From Omphalotus guepiniiformis (lineage: Eukaryota > Basidiomycota > Agaricomycetes > Agaricales > Omphalotaceae), in contig JAQOOI010000019.1 in NCBI GenBank assembly GCA_028554645.1, positions 868,001-932,000 of the forward strand: 64,000 nucleotides of DNA, in the 5' to 3' direction. This document shows positions 1 to 11,539 of this stretch, in pieces. Under the pieces are notes generated by a model that was given only the letters and a program-made list of their open reading frames with translations, was not told the origin of the DNA and did not search any database. How positions within the stretch are numbered: position 1 is the stretch's first letter; each line of letters begins with the position of its first letter. Both the position numbers and the translations under genes were made by a program.

Positions 1-1
1 C

Positions 2-649
2 TTCGAAGGCACGAAAACCCCGCCTCCTAGCCCTCCACCTGAGCCTAAACGCGGCGGCCTTGCACGCACGCCCTCTTTCTACGGAGCAGATGAGCTACGT
101 GATTGGGGTCCACGTAGGTGGCTGGAAAATTGGCACCCTCCTACCTCCGTTGCAGGACCTAGTGGCTCGGGCTCGGGCTCGGGATCGAGTTCTCAACCTG
201 CTGCAGAGTCATCAACGGCATCAAATAATGCTAATGAGCCTGCCTCAACTACATCGACATCGTCGAAAAGGGGTAGGGATGATGAAGATGATGGAGACGA
301 ATCGTCTCGGCCTACTTCGCGCGCTAGACTTGATGATGCTCCCGTTGCTGGACCTAGTGGCTCGGCTTCGGGCTCTCAACTTGATGAAGCACCTGTTGCT
401 GGACCTAGCGGCTCTGCCTCAGCTTCTCCTGTCTCGTCTGCGTCTAGTGATGATGATGCTGCGTCCACTACTTCCTCGACATCGTCCAAGAGGCGTCGGG
501 GTGACGATGATGATGATGATGATGAGTCTGCTCGCCCTACTCAGCGTGCTAGACTTGATGAGGGTGAAACTGCATCTGATGCTGAATCTTCAATATCATT
601 GCTTGATAACTTGCTCCGGGGCTTGAGGGATGCCATGCGCCGGGTCTAA
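2..649 (+). CDS. Low-complexity hypothetical protein, 3' part
   Basis: The reading frame is open from the left edge (base 2) to a TAA at 647-649, giving the last 215 residues of a protein whose start lies outside the window. It is rich in Ser, Asp, Pro and Arg. A unit like ARLD(D/E)-x-PVAGPSGSAS recurs, and stretches of KRRR followed by six or seven Asp alternate with TTS-rich linkers. The basic clusters (SSKRGR, SSKRRR) look like nuclear localisation signals. No catalytic domain is visible and the family is not recognised. The repeats make any homology search prone to chance hits. A different frame over the same bases is also open but lacks this repeat structure, so I prefer this frame. Confidence 0.6.
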   Translation, partial: FEGTKTPPPSPPPEPKRGGLARTPSFYGADELRDWGPRRWLENWHPPTSVAGPSGSGSGSGSSSQPAAESSTASNNANEPASTTSTSSKRGRDDEDDGDESSRPTSRARLDDAPVAGPSGSASGSQLDEAPVAGPSGSASASPVSSASSDDDAASTTSSTSSKRRRGDDDDDDDESARPTQRARLDEGETASDAESSISLLDNLLRGLRDAMRRV

Positions 650-1374
650 ATTTGCCCTCTGGCCTTCCTGCTTTGTTTCTTTTCTCCTCCTATTTCAAGT
701 ATTTAGTCATTTTACTACGTATATTTTTCACCTGCTTTATCTTCTCGTATCACCCCCTCTGTATACCCTTTCCAGTTGTCCGAACTTGTCACAACTATTT
801 ATCTTCCCTTCTTCCCCATTTCACCCTTATCAGACTTCTTCGCCTTATTTAACTTATTTCTTAATTCTTTATACTTTCTTCTCTTTCTCTTTCTGTTTGC
901 TCCTTTTTTTCTTTTTCCTCCTCAGTTTGATTGGTTTTGGCTGAATCATAATGTATTATTGCCACTCTCGACTCCGATTCCGTTCATCTACATAGTAACG
1001 GCCGAGTCGAGAGTCTGGTCTTTTCTCGGCCTCCTTTGCTGCGTGAACTTGAAGAGTCTTGATCAATTCTGAATTACAACAGCACGCGTGTTGAGCATGA
1101 GCTGAGATTGGTATTTCAGTCCAGTTTTAAGCTAAGCTGATGTAGTAAAGCCAATGATGGGCCATTTACTGATCTTCTCCGACGCACTTCATGTCTAGAA
1201 ATCTGGCATCTGCAAGTATTCATTATATGCACATGTACACAAGAGAACTATACATCCAATAAGTACATTATTGTAGATTACATCGATATTTGAAGGGAAG
1301 ATCCGACAATTGCTCCAAGTACAGTGAGAAAGGGTCCAACGTCCATTCGAAATAGTCGTGCTCTCCTCCACTGA
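650..1374. other. Intergenic, pyrimidine-rich
   Basis: From about 650 to 950 the plus strand is strongly T/C rich (runs of TTTTCTTTC type), which creates open frames full of Phe, Leu and Ser that I do not regard as genes. The rest holds the 3' flanks of two converging genes. No RNA gene or repeat family was recognised. Confidence 0.5.
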
Positions 1375-3337
1375 CTACTCTCCTAGCCCAATTAATCCCA
1401 TTCCTGCAACACCAGCCAATAAGCTGACTACCGCTAACGCCCTCCTCCCCGGTGTCACACCTTCAACTGAGTCTGAGTGGTCCGAATCCTGATCACCGCC
1501 TTCAGTAGACTCCTCGCCATGGGAATCATGATGTCCACCGCTCCCGTGCCCGCCAAGATTTCCAAAGACGAAGTCTCCGGCCATCATCTCGACCGTGGCA
1601 GCATAGATCAGCATCCCAGCAGAGATAGCAGACATCAAGCCTTGCGTTAGCATCATTCTAGCCTCGGAGGCTAAATTTCCAAAAACAGATGTTAGTTAAA
1701 ATGAGGCATTCGAAAATGTGAGAGAAAGAACGTACTTCGTCCTCCGTGAGAAGAGAACACCAACATGCCTAAACCCATGCCTGCTGGAGTCGTGATAGCG
1801 AAGAGGAAGCTCAAGATAGGCTGTAGCCAATCTCCTTTCTTTGGCGTTGAGTCGTGACTTCGCTTTCGGAAAGATATACATTGTTTTATCCGCGACCATA
1901 TAGACCTGGGACGCGCACCGAATCCGTATTTAGATGAAGACGAGGAAGAACGGGAAGAGGTATGGTATGGCAAGGTCCCTTCAGAAGATGTATCTGTTAC
2001 CGGGGGTAGACCTGCTATCCGAATACCGAGACTGAGGCCTTCAAACAATTGGTGAAATATGATGGCCGTGACAAGGGAAGCTGGGAAGATGTGAGCGAGT
2101 GTTTCGAGAGGTCAACGAAACGTAAACACACTGAATTCAGTCCCGGAGGTGATCGCCAAAGTGAGGCCAATGACCAACGAATGAATCATTATGCCTAGTT
2201 GAAGGACCTACGTAGAGCTCAGCTATGAGCGATCTAACGAGCAGGGTCATTGCGAATACGTACCAAAATTCCAACGATTTGCCTCTTCCGACCTATCCTA
2301 GGCCGCTCTGGCTCATCATCGTCATGAGAAGAGTTACTTGCATGCTGATCTTCCTGTATGCTCTGAACGACCAGCTTGGATCGCCCCCTCTCAGGCTGGT
2401 TATCCTCCGCGTGCTTGCTAGCCGGGCACACGCACACGCACACACACTTGCCTTTTCCACCAACTAAATGATATTCACCGTTGTTCAGGTGAAAGTTCAA
2501 GTCATTGATAATGTAAAAACAATCTGTACTGCGTGAGTGTCGAGGGTTATTGGTTAAGATGGACGAGAGGTAGTGCTGCTGCTGCCCTGCTCGCGGAACA
2601 TGTGAGTCGTGTGAGTGAACTGAGGAAGAAAGTAAGGCTGTGTGTTCGTCTATGCTTTCCGAATTTGCGAGGTTGGGCAGCTTGCTGGGGGAGGGATCTG
2701 CGGAGTGCGGTTCTAAGTGTATGGATCCTGTCCTGGATCTTGATTGGGCAGGAGAAGGAGGGGCAGACGGCTCTTCGTGCAGGTAGTCGACATACGAAGT
2801 TGAGATGTCTGACGAGCAAATGTGAGAGCGGTCATAGAGAGAAAGTTTGCTGTACGTACATTCGACTAGGAATATTAATATGAGGGAAGTTAGACTGCAC
2901 AAAATTTGGTTATTTAGAGACCCAAGGCAATATTAAACTAACGCACATGATGAGTCCTGTCTGATCTCCTACTTCAGGGTAACGATCCTTGACTAATTTT
3001 GAGGTCAGAGCCTCAAAAGAGTCTTGCAATAAGTGGCAAAAAGCTGTTGACAATATAACACCTGTAACACGACTTCATGTAAACCCCTGGAGTTTGCCTG
3101 GCTCCGCGTACTGATACGCACCTGTTCCGAAATGTTTTCCTACGAAGAACACAAGTTTTGGTATGGTAAAGAAAGTTGACCTTTTAGATATTGCAGGAAA
3201 GGACACCGCTGCCAGGTTGATGAGCGAGGATTAGCCCCATATTAATAAGAGCTATGAACCTACATACCTAGCAGAGAGATGGAAAATATAACGGCCATTG
3301 CACTCAGCCGCTGAGTAGCTATTTCTGAGTCGTCCAT
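1375..3337 (-). CDS. ZIP-family zinc/iron permease
   Basis: Plasma-membrane metal importer of the ZIP family. My model has eight exons: 3337-3268, 3208-3122, 3061-2947, 2894-2530, 2463-2264, 2207-2132, 2080-1736 and 1670-1375, about 517 residues, all junctions GT-AG. The start is the ATG opening MDDSEIATQRL. Diagnostic blocks are VGKHFGTGVILSTAF in TM2-3, the metal-site helices HSLVIGLTLAITSGTEF (TM4) and HQLFEGLSLGIR (TM5), and the C-terminal SAISAGMLIYAATVEM. A His/Ser/Asp-rich loop lies between TM3 and TM4 as usual, and a second His-rich stretch (HGSGGHHDSHGEE) precedes the last helix. An AC microsatellite near 2431-2451 encodes Cys-Val repeats. The 66-nt stretch 2464-2529 could also be read through in frame, but it has good splice sites and I treat it as an intron. 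Confidence 0.9.
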
Positions 3338-3572
3338 GGGGTGTTTTAAAAGAGACAGGAAGCTGGAATGAGCAGTCGAGGATTCGAGCATAGCTACTTA
3401 TAAGAAGGCAAGCTTGAACTAAGCTCGAAACTGACGAAGTCGAGGCAGAATCGAGTACCATCTCAGTCGTCATACACGTGGTCTTCATCCAATCATACGT
3501 CGTGTATTGCTTCCTATTTAATTCCGTAATCTAATCTTGTTAGTAATACGCGCTTCGTGAATTACGACCACC

Positions 3573-4798
3573 ATGTCCCTCCTCGTCCTCACTGCCGCCG
3601 ATGTTGAACGAATAACATTATCCTTTTCGCCACTGTATCTTCAGTCACTCATGGCAGATGTGTTTGCCCTCGTTTCATCTTCGACAAGTGATACCGACCC
3701 ACCCAAGTCATATATGCCTCATCGTATAACCGTGCCAACGGAGAATCACATAGGTCTATTCATGCCTGCTCGGATATGCTCATTGGGCACGACAATGAAA
3801 ATTGTCTCAGTACCCACGAATTCCGACGATAAGCGAGGGCTGCCTGGCAGTACATTTGTGCTCGATAAGGATTCCGGTGCTGTCAAAGCAGTCGTGAATG
3901 CCCGCAATCTGACTGCGCTCAGGAATGCTGCTGGTCAGTGAATCCATTCGAACTTCGTACATTCAACATCTTTATGATTCTCGCCTTCACTTCCATATCC
4001 ACGCCAGGATCGTTGCTGTCGACAACTCTCGTCGGTCCTGTCGCGCCTCAACGTATCGTCGCGTTCGGCGCAGGTCAACAGGTCTTCGCGAACCTGGACT
4101 TACATTTTCAGGCTTTCAAGACCATCCGGACATGTACAATAGTCAATCGGTCAATTAACGATCGTGTGTCGACTGTAATCGATCGATTGAAGGCAAAGCA
4201 TCCATCCATATCAATCAATTGTCTAGCCAGTACTCCGCCTGTTGGTGGGTTCACATCAGAACCTACTACGGATGCCCAAAAAGAGCTCCGCGCAGCTCTT
4301 GCAGAAGCGTCAATTATAATAACTGCAACGCCTTCTCGTGCCCCATTATTTCCATCGTCCTGGGTGCGGAGCGGAGCTCATGTCGTGTTGATTGGCAGCT
4401 ATACACCTGCGATGAGGGAAGTCGACAGAGATCTAATCATGAGAGCTGTCCACTTAAATCCGAGCAGGGTGACCATCGGAGGATGGGGCCCGGTCTTATT
4501 GATAGACTCGCTTTCTGCATGTTTTACAGAAGCCGGGGAAATTCTCGATGCCAGGCTTAATCCGGAGCAATTGGTGGAGATTGGGAAGATAGTTATCGAC
4601 GAGCGAGAGAATGGTACGCAGCGTAGGCACGAGGATAGCCCTCTTGGAGACTTTGAGGGTCCTATTACATTGTTCAAATCGGTGGGTGTCGGATTACAAG
4701 ATGTTGCTATAGCGTGTGCAGTGGTCGATAAGGCAGAGGAATTAAGATTAAAGTCGGACAATCCTGCACCTGGAATACTGGTAGATGGATTTGATTGA
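3573..4798 (+). CDS. Ornithine cyclodeaminase/mu-crystallin family protein
   Basis: NAD(P)-dependent enzyme family that includes ornithine cyclodeaminase, ketimine reductase and amino-acid dehydrogenase-like members. Two exons (3573-3933, 4008-4798) joined over a 74-bp intron give 383 residues. The N-terminal half carries the substrate-side motifs typical of the family (GLFMPAR, MKIVSVPTN, AVVNARNLTALRNAAG). The Rossmann half starts at RIVAFGAGQQV with a GxGxQ-type dinucleotide motif, then IITATPSRAPLF and HVVLIGSYTPAMREVD. The C-terminus (SVGVGLQDVAIACAVV) is family-typical. Exact substrate cannot be told from sequence. The ATG follows a favourable ACC and no upstream in-frame start is needed. 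Confidence 0.9.
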
Positions 4799-5012
4799 CG
4801 AGAAACTCTCGATCTGGGTTCACATCTGTGGATTTTGTACTACTACTACTAGTAAGTCAAATGTGAGACGTAACTAAGCTACATAAATGCGCGACGAGAA
4901 ATGCATAATACATGATATCAAACGTGGATGGTATAAAGAGTCCTTACGGGTAAAAAAAGCGTCATGAAAGAGTGTTTTCAACGAGCGGAACAATTAAATA
5001 AAAGGGCCTGCC

Positions 5013-6292
5013 CTACTGTGCAAGTTTCCTTCTCGTGCTTCGGCCTTTGATCGGCCTGTCTTCTTTGTTCTTGACCTCGACATTATCAACATTGTCTTCA
5101 TCTTCCCTAGACCTCTTCGAGCCCTTGCTCAAACCCTTCGCCTTGGTGGCATACGACGACAAAAGCAGTTTCACGCTCTTGATCGACGAGCCACCGTTCT
5201 TCTGAGTCGCTAAGATGGACGTTGGGAGGCTGGGAACAGACGCAGAAGCTGCCTTGAAACCGTGTGGACGACGAAGCAAGAGCCTGACGTTCTTGGAGAG
5301 GCTGATGAACCGGTGGCCACTTGCATTAGAGCGAGAGCTGGCAGCAATCGACACACGATCCTCGACTGTGTTGTTGTCGAGACTGTCCGTGGAAGGCGAG
5401 GCGAAGGTCATGGGCGGGAGTGGCGGTTGCGCTTGGACCGCGGCGACTGCGACTGCCTGCACGAATTCGGCTGGCAAGCTCTCGGGTGACTGGAGCTCTC
5501 GTTCAAATGAGAGCTCATCAGAACGAGTGTCATCCTGCGGTACAGGGCGCTTGCCCTCAACGGCGTTCGCATCAGGAGTTTCAGGATCAAATAGTTCCGG
5601 CATGCCGAGGTCGGGAGCATAGAAACCGTGGTCAAAGATAGCAGTCGTCGGTGAAGGACATCCTGGACGAGGCGGGAGTGACGCTAGGATATCGCCAATA
5701 TCTTCCTCCTCACTGGCTGCTTCATCGTCCGCATAATCTTCAACTCTTGTCGAGTCTTCGCTGGCGAAGCCATCGGTGAGATCTTCCTCACAAGACACTC
5801 CAGCCTCAATCTCCTCAGGAACAGGAGGAGGTACGGGGACTTCGCTCTCGGGTATCGGGGCAACCTGCACGAAGTGAACGGGTTCATAACCATAACGCCG
5901 TCTTGACATCGCCAGATTCACATCACGATGTGTGATGGTAATGGCTGTGCGACAGTTGTAGTACGGGCGTGCGTGGGCGGTAGCTTCAAAAGAGGGCCGA
6001 GATGCACACTCTTCGTCTTCGTCTTCGTCACCGGGTCGAGGTCTACAACAACAACCGTAGGAATATCGTTAGATGGTGGATAGGAAGAGCGCTGAGATTC
6101 TCACCCTGTGATGCTGATACGCGTCTTGGAAGCGTTCTCAGTCCGGACACGCGTCCCAGAGCCTTCTGCAGTCCTAAACACCAAAGTGGTTTCCAGAACC
6201 GAACGACCGCGGCGTCTTCGAGTCATTTGGACTTGAGGTGCCGAATCTTGAACGTCGATTGTGAAAGGTTGGTCTTCAGCGTGAGGAGGCAT
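5013..6292 (-). CDS. Hypothetical protein with basic C-terminus
   Basis: Two exons (6292-6105, 6042-5013) separated by a 62-bp GT-AG intron give 405 residues. No family recognised. The N-terminus MPPHAEDQPFTIDVQ is followed by an Arg run (TRRRRGR). The middle is acidic and Pro-rich (VPVPPPVPEEIEAG, DDEAASEEEDIGD). The last about 60 residues are Lys/Arg-rich (SKGSKRSRED, KGRSTRRKLAQ), which would suit nuclear import. No membrane segment or signal peptide. The joined frame is consistent over 1.2 kb and codon use looks coding, so the gene is likely real even though its role is unknown. Confidence 0.7.
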
Positions 6293-7669
6293 GTTGCAAA
6301 GATGGAACAGGAAAACAGGAAATAGTCAAGACTTGTAGGTCGAGTAAACTGGACTGACTTCCAGAGTCGTACAGTGTAAAAGAGAGACTATAGAAAAGCA
6401 CGCGAGACCAGGACGAGATGGGTGCTAATTTATAGATTTTGCGAGCGTATTGTCACTTGAAGTGGATCCATTGTAGCTTGTGGCCTTGAAGGTCTGAGCG
6501 TCGGGCGTAGTGACCATAAAAGGAAATGCAACAATATGTATACCTGAGACTTATGATATGGGCATATGCACATTGTTTTCCCGAAAGCGTAACAGGTTAT
6601 GTGGACTAGACTGGGGTAGAAATGGAAGTTTTATGAACGTTCCATGCGACGATAAGTGGACGAGCCTTCGGTGTGGAATTACTTTGGTAGTCTGGAAGTT
6701 CACGAAGATAGAGTGTCAAGCTATTGAACGGCTTGAGCTTAAGACTTGAAGCTTGAACAGCTTATACTTGAGTGTATACGTCCGGTAGTACGCTGAAAAT
6801 CGTTGGGGCTTCGGGATGCTTCAGGAATGTTTTTCTCTGTTTAAAATCGCCAGTTTCGACTTTAAGGTCACGTGATTAACACGTCGTGCCAGTTGCTCAC
6901 TGTTAGTCGCTTCAGGCGACGACAGTGGGCGACGACCACGACTACGACAGCGAAATGGCAAGTTTTACACCCGACTCTCAAGCCATTCACTCTCTAACGA
7001 AGAAAATTTCTCCAGTCCGCTCTGTTCAACTTTCAATCACTTCTCCTGGTCATTCTACTTGTAATATGCACATGTACATATGTTCGTGCAATAGCACCAC
7101 GACTGGTGGATAGGAATAAGGAAGGGTGCGTCGCAAGCTATTATATGCAACCGTCTCTGATAGTCCGTGCTAGGTTCTTGGGTCTATTCTTCATGGCAGC
7201 GAGAATAGGTGCGAATCGGTTCTGTGACAATGTCTGCTTGCTGAATACGATTTGTTTAGGAGAACGCTTGTCACCATATGTCGCTCTTGCATGCGTCGTA
7301 ATGGCTGTAACTCTTCTGCTGCAATGATATCGCCCGTAACAGCATTTGTTGCCTTTTTCAACGGCGTTAACGGTGCATATGACACGGCGCATGGCTAGAG
7401 CTTCCTGCCCCCTCGATCCGACCGGTTTGGACAATTGTACTTCTGTGCATGCACCTTGCGTTCTGACCTGGCTTTCGGGAAAGCAAATGAAATGACGAAG
7501 TCGATGATGATGGGAGTAAAAGTACTCTAGTATGGTTCCGTCTGCTTTTCCTAACTCACATATTTTTCACCTTTGCTGTTACGTTTCATATCACTTTTGA
7601 ATCATCATAGCGTTTGTGTAGGTTAAAGTGCTTAAAACTAATGCATAGGATGATGAAGCTGCTACATAT
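6293..7669. other. Intergenic, no gene recognised
   Basis: About 1.4 kb with only short, overlapping open frames on both strands and no motif I recognise. It contains the upstream region of the unknown gene at 5.0-6.3 kb and the 3' flank of the F-box gene. No repeat or RNA gene seen. Confidence 0.4.
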
Positions 7670-9291
7670 CTAGAGAGATGCAAGACGTTGATACGGCACC
7701 ACACTTGGCAATATTTCCCCGTCAACTATCATCACCTCGGACTGGATAGGAGAGTAATCGCAATACGCAGGGTCGGTGACCACACAAGCCGTCTTCGCTG
7801 TCTGGTTCATGAAAGTCATCAATTCTCCAAGCTCATACCCCTTGTGAGCCAACATACAACCCGATGTTACTCTCAGCTTCTCCATCTTTTGGTATCCTGC
7901 AAGTGCCCTTCTCTGCAAGTACCCCACTATCCCGCGATACCGTGACACCGTCAACTCGTCGAGTTGAGGGAAGAGTGGCATGTCCCCGACTGGCGGGCTG
8001 GACTCGTACAATACATCAAAGTAACTTGACCGCAAGATACCATACATGACAAGCTTGCGCAATTTCGGAAAAGAGAAGAGGAAATCAGAGAAGGTGATAT
8101 TGTTGCAGGAGTCATTGATGCCCCACAACTCAAGCGAAGTGAGTTCAGGGAAAGCGTTGGTGAATTGGAGCAGCAAAGCGGGAAAGCGGGTCACTGAGGC
8201 GAAAGATTCCCCCAAGTATGGGTGCTGTACGGGTGATTCGGGGGTGACGTAGATGTCGCGGATTTCGAGCGACTTGAGGGATGGTGCATAGACAAGTTCG
8301 ACCACTCGCTGGATATCATCTGCGTATCCTATCGAGAGGGATTGAAGATTGAGTAAAGCGACGGGATGCTGACTCTCTTCGCTATCTGGAGCGAGTCCGT
8401 GATATTTGAAGTGCTGCAACGTATTTCGGCATGATTCCAAGATGTCGTGTAGCTCGGCGAGGGTGGGGCAAGGTCCTGGTTTCATATGCGCGAAAGACAA
8501 GGATGTGAGGGATTTGGTGGACCACTGCTCCCATTTCGGCACGCAATGCCTTGTGACGAGTGGTAAGTAGTAGGGATCGTCAGGGGAGACATTTCTCGAC
8601 AACGTGAGTCTCCTATCTCCGTTGACAACATACTCAAACTCTTCAAGGATGGGGAAAGTCATCTGAAGGAACTTCATGGTCAAGGTCGTGATTAAAGGAT
8701 GGGTGACGTGCATGACGAATTTTTTGAAACGATAGGCGTGGGTCATGACAATGTCGACTTCACGTCGGAACAAGTCTCGCACTGTGAACAATTCAAAGAC
8801 GATTGGAGCGCATTTTCCGCGTACGAGCTGGGTCATGGGCCAGAGCTGATGTCGATCTCCTATGCAATCCATTCTAACGTACTTCCAAAGCGCAGGAGTG
8901 TGTATAGCAGCGTGGCGCCAGGTACTGCATACGAGGGAAAGCGTTTTCGCAAGCCCAGGATCATCGAGGTGCTCCATGCAGACACAGAAGAGATGGTAGA
9001 GCGCGTCAAATGGGAGCATTTGGCCTGTTGGAACTCGTTCGTTATTGAAATCAGCAAGAGTCAGATCGCGTCGCCTACCTGGAGGGCCCATCTGATCGCT
9101 GAGCGGTACCAATGAGCATGGTGCCACTGGTGCTAATCTCGCGAGACTCCAATCTTGCGCTGATTCGGTGCCGTCTGCCATCTGAAAGAAATATTCAGCC
9201 TCAAATCAGAACGAGTGGCACAAGATAGTACGGATACCTCGTACAAGTACGGTTCCAGAGGTGTGTCGAAGACAGAGAAATGGAGTTGCAT
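7670..9291 (-). CDS. F-box-like protein with leucine-rich C-terminus
   Basis: Probable substrate adaptor of an SCF ubiquitin ligase. The main exon (9181-7670) encodes 503 residues. The F-box-like helix region is MLPFDALYHLFCVCME followed by LSLVCSTWRHAAIHTPALW, the classic L-xx-V-C-xx-W pattern of agaricomycete F-box proteins. The remaining about 380 residues have spaced Leu-rich segments (LTSLSFAHM, LKSLEIRDIY, LTSLELWGIND, LRKLVMYG) in the manner of LRR-like substrate domains. The internal ATG at 9181 sits right after a CAG acceptor. A 54-bp exon 9291-9238 joins it in frame over a 56-bp intron and adds MQLHFSVFDTPLEPYLYE, so I extend the gene to 9291. That 5' exon is the least certain part. 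Confidence 0.8.
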
Positions 9292-10126
9292 CCTTCGTTT
9301 AAATGCCATCAAGTGACGTTAAGTACGCTTAAGCTCAGAAAGGGCTCCATTGTCAAAAAATGCGGGGAATGTGCTCACTCGGTCTCTCAAAGCGACTTAA
9401 CAAAGACACCTTTGCAACCTCAATGGGTTAAAATAAAAAGCTGTCTATGTAAAGCGCGATATATAATCGAACAGGAAGCCAATGAACAGATGAAACTCGC
9501 TTTGACAATACGCTTTGACCGGGAATTGAACAGAAGTACGAACTTAACTCGACGAAGGCAAAGCAACTCAAAGTCAAAGCGTAATACAACTTGGGAAAAT
9601 CAGATAATTATCAAGCGATTGGACCTACAGTCAAAGCGGGACAAGGCACTGCTCAAACCGCAGGCTGCCAGAGATCAGCCGAATCTTCTCAATCAAGACG
9701 TATTGTGTTCGTGGCAGTGTAATACATAAATCACCAGCAACAGTATCATTTTACACGGAACCTTGTTCACAGCGAAAACTCTCGTAGCCATGCATGAGTA
9801 ATTCTAATGCAACCACAATTGTTCTAGAATGTAGTCAAGCAAGGTCCGGAGTTGAGACCCAATTGTGGAAAGGAATGCACAGAAGGAATGCACAGTGACA
9901 ATACAGTCTATGTCAAGCCGTGAGGGTGACTATAGAAGGTAGAGATGATTCGATCGTCGCTTCGCCACCATTTCACCGGCATGGCCACACAGCTTCCACA
10001 TGTCCGGGGCAAAGCGGACAAAGAGGTGCGAGGCAGGCCGTCAGGCCACGTACATAAGCCATCCTTGGCTTTCACAGCTCCGCACACCACGCAAGCATCC
10101 ACTCTATCCACACTATCATCATCATC
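9292..10126. other. Intergenic
   Basis: No coding region that I can support. A short direct repeat (AAGGAATGCACAG, two adjacent copies) lies near 9869-9895. The last about 100 bp are the probable promoter of the plus-strand gene starting at 10127. Confidence 0.4.
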
Positions 10127-11063
10127 ATGCCTTCAGCTTCAGTCGACATCGACATAAATCTTCCTTCACAGTACGACCTTGGATGTACAGCATCCATCTG
10201 CTCTAGGTGTAAGACACTAGCCTTGGTATCGTGCACGATTGATCAATCTGGGAGACATGCTGTGGCAGTCAGGTAGGCAACTCAGCTCCAGCAGACCACG
10301 TTGGTGCTTACCATTTCATACATATAGGATGCAGCCAACGCAGAGCGACGGCAATGCACAGACTGAGCCCACACCTTCCACATCTTCAACGGGAATGACC
10401 TCAACGTCATCGTCACATCCGCAGCAGGATTCTGCCACACAGACTTCACCCCAGCCAACATCGGCAGGACAAGATGATAATGAGGAGGGTCGCAGAGACC
10501 CTTCCCCTCCTCCTCGTCGTTCGACTCGAGCCCGCTTTGCTTTGGTTCCCACGGATCGCGCGACTCCGGTCCCACCGGTTAGGTCTTCTTCCTCAGATGA
10601 CGAAGCCGAAGATGATCCGGCACCTCGTTCCCCCTACTGGAATGGTGCCCGTACAATGGAGCTTTGGCGGCGCCTCGATGAGAATCGCCGGTCCGGAAAG
10701 TCTCTCGATGCCGCCATCCATAGCTTGCAGAACGAGATGTACCCCTTGCTTCCTCCATCAGAGTACACGATACCGTCACCGGAATTATACCAGTCCTTGC
10801 TGTCTCGGCTCAGGAGGTCGTACTCAGCCCGACGGGCGGTGAGGAAGAAAGTTGTGAAACGTAGTGAGCCTCGTGCAAAGCCAGTGGCGCGTACAGAGCC
10901 TGGTTGGATATCCGTTATCTGGGATTCAATTCTGTCGTCGCCGAAGAAGAGAAAGTTAGTGAGGGATACGGAGGACGAAGACGACGATATGACCTTGGTC
11001 GCGCCGTCAGACAGCGAAGGAGAAGATGACTTCAGAGGTGGCAAAAGAAGGAAAATTTGTTAG
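10127..11063 (+). CDS. Hypothetical acidic/basic nuclear-type protein
   Basis: Two exons (10127-10272, 10328-11063) joined over a 55-bp GT-AG intron give 293 residues. The first exon encodes MPSASVDIDINLPSQYDLG and a small Cys-bearing segment (CTASICSRCKTLALVSC) that could bind metal, though this is only a pattern. The rest is Ser/Thr/Pro-rich, then acidic (SSSSDDEAEDD), then Arg-rich (SRLRRSYSARRAVRKKVVKR), and ends with SPKKRKLVRDTEDEDDD and KRRKIC. A short hydrophobic/aromatic segment (EPGWISVIWDSIL) precedes the basic tail. No known domain. The intron is supported because the upstream exon reads directly and in frame into the long downstream frame. Confidence 0.65.
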
Positions 11064-11539
11064 ACAATTGGTCAACACAGACCATGGACTCGACGTGTAT
11101 TCGATGTGTACTCCGCTGTTGTACGATGGAGCTGTAATTGTACGCGAGAAGGGCGTGTATGAGTAGTAGTGTTGAAGACCATTTACTGGGCTTGAAGTCG
11201 CCTATACTTTGATTAACTGTAGTTCTCTGGTAATTTGAATCATTTGTCGACGTTCCTTTCGTCGTCGGCGTCGCGTCGCAGCTGTGGGATGTCGTGGTTG
11301 TCGCTCAACATAAACTCAATCGTTCAACAAAGGTCACTCGCACGGCAAGCACGGGCCGAGACTACCTCGTGATGTGCACGTGGCTATGTCATGCATGACG
11401 CGCAATAATTGGCGCGGGAGGCTCCCTTCAGCACTCTCGAGGCCAAATCCACCTCACAACTTCAAACAAGCTGAAACCTGTCTATTAGACTCTAGAACCT
11501 TCACTGTCTCACATTTATCTTAAATCTCTCTGAGCGAAG
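11064..11539. other. Intergenic / Rab gene promoter
   Basis: No gene seen. Holds the 3' flank of the preceding hypothetical gene and the upstream region of the Rab GTPase gene, ending in a CT-rich leader just before the ATG at 11540. Confidence 0.4.

Noticed and set aside
60..626. Open frame of 188 codons in another frame over the left-edge gene
   Set aside because: Its Leu/Met-rich sequence is the shadow of the Ser/Asp-rich repeats in the frame I prefer, which is open from the edge and has a repeat structure.
630..1072. Several overlapping Phe/Leu/Ser-rich open frames
   Set aside because: They arise from a pyrimidine-rich tract; no start context, no family, no splice partner.
2431..2451. 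Cys-Val repeat in the ZIP protein as a metal-binding site
   Set aside because: It is an AC microsatellite next to a likely intron border; a functional role is not supported.
9280..9729. 149-codon plus-strand open frame
   Set aside because: Overlaps the F-box 5' exon on the other strand, composition is not protein-like and no motif is seen.
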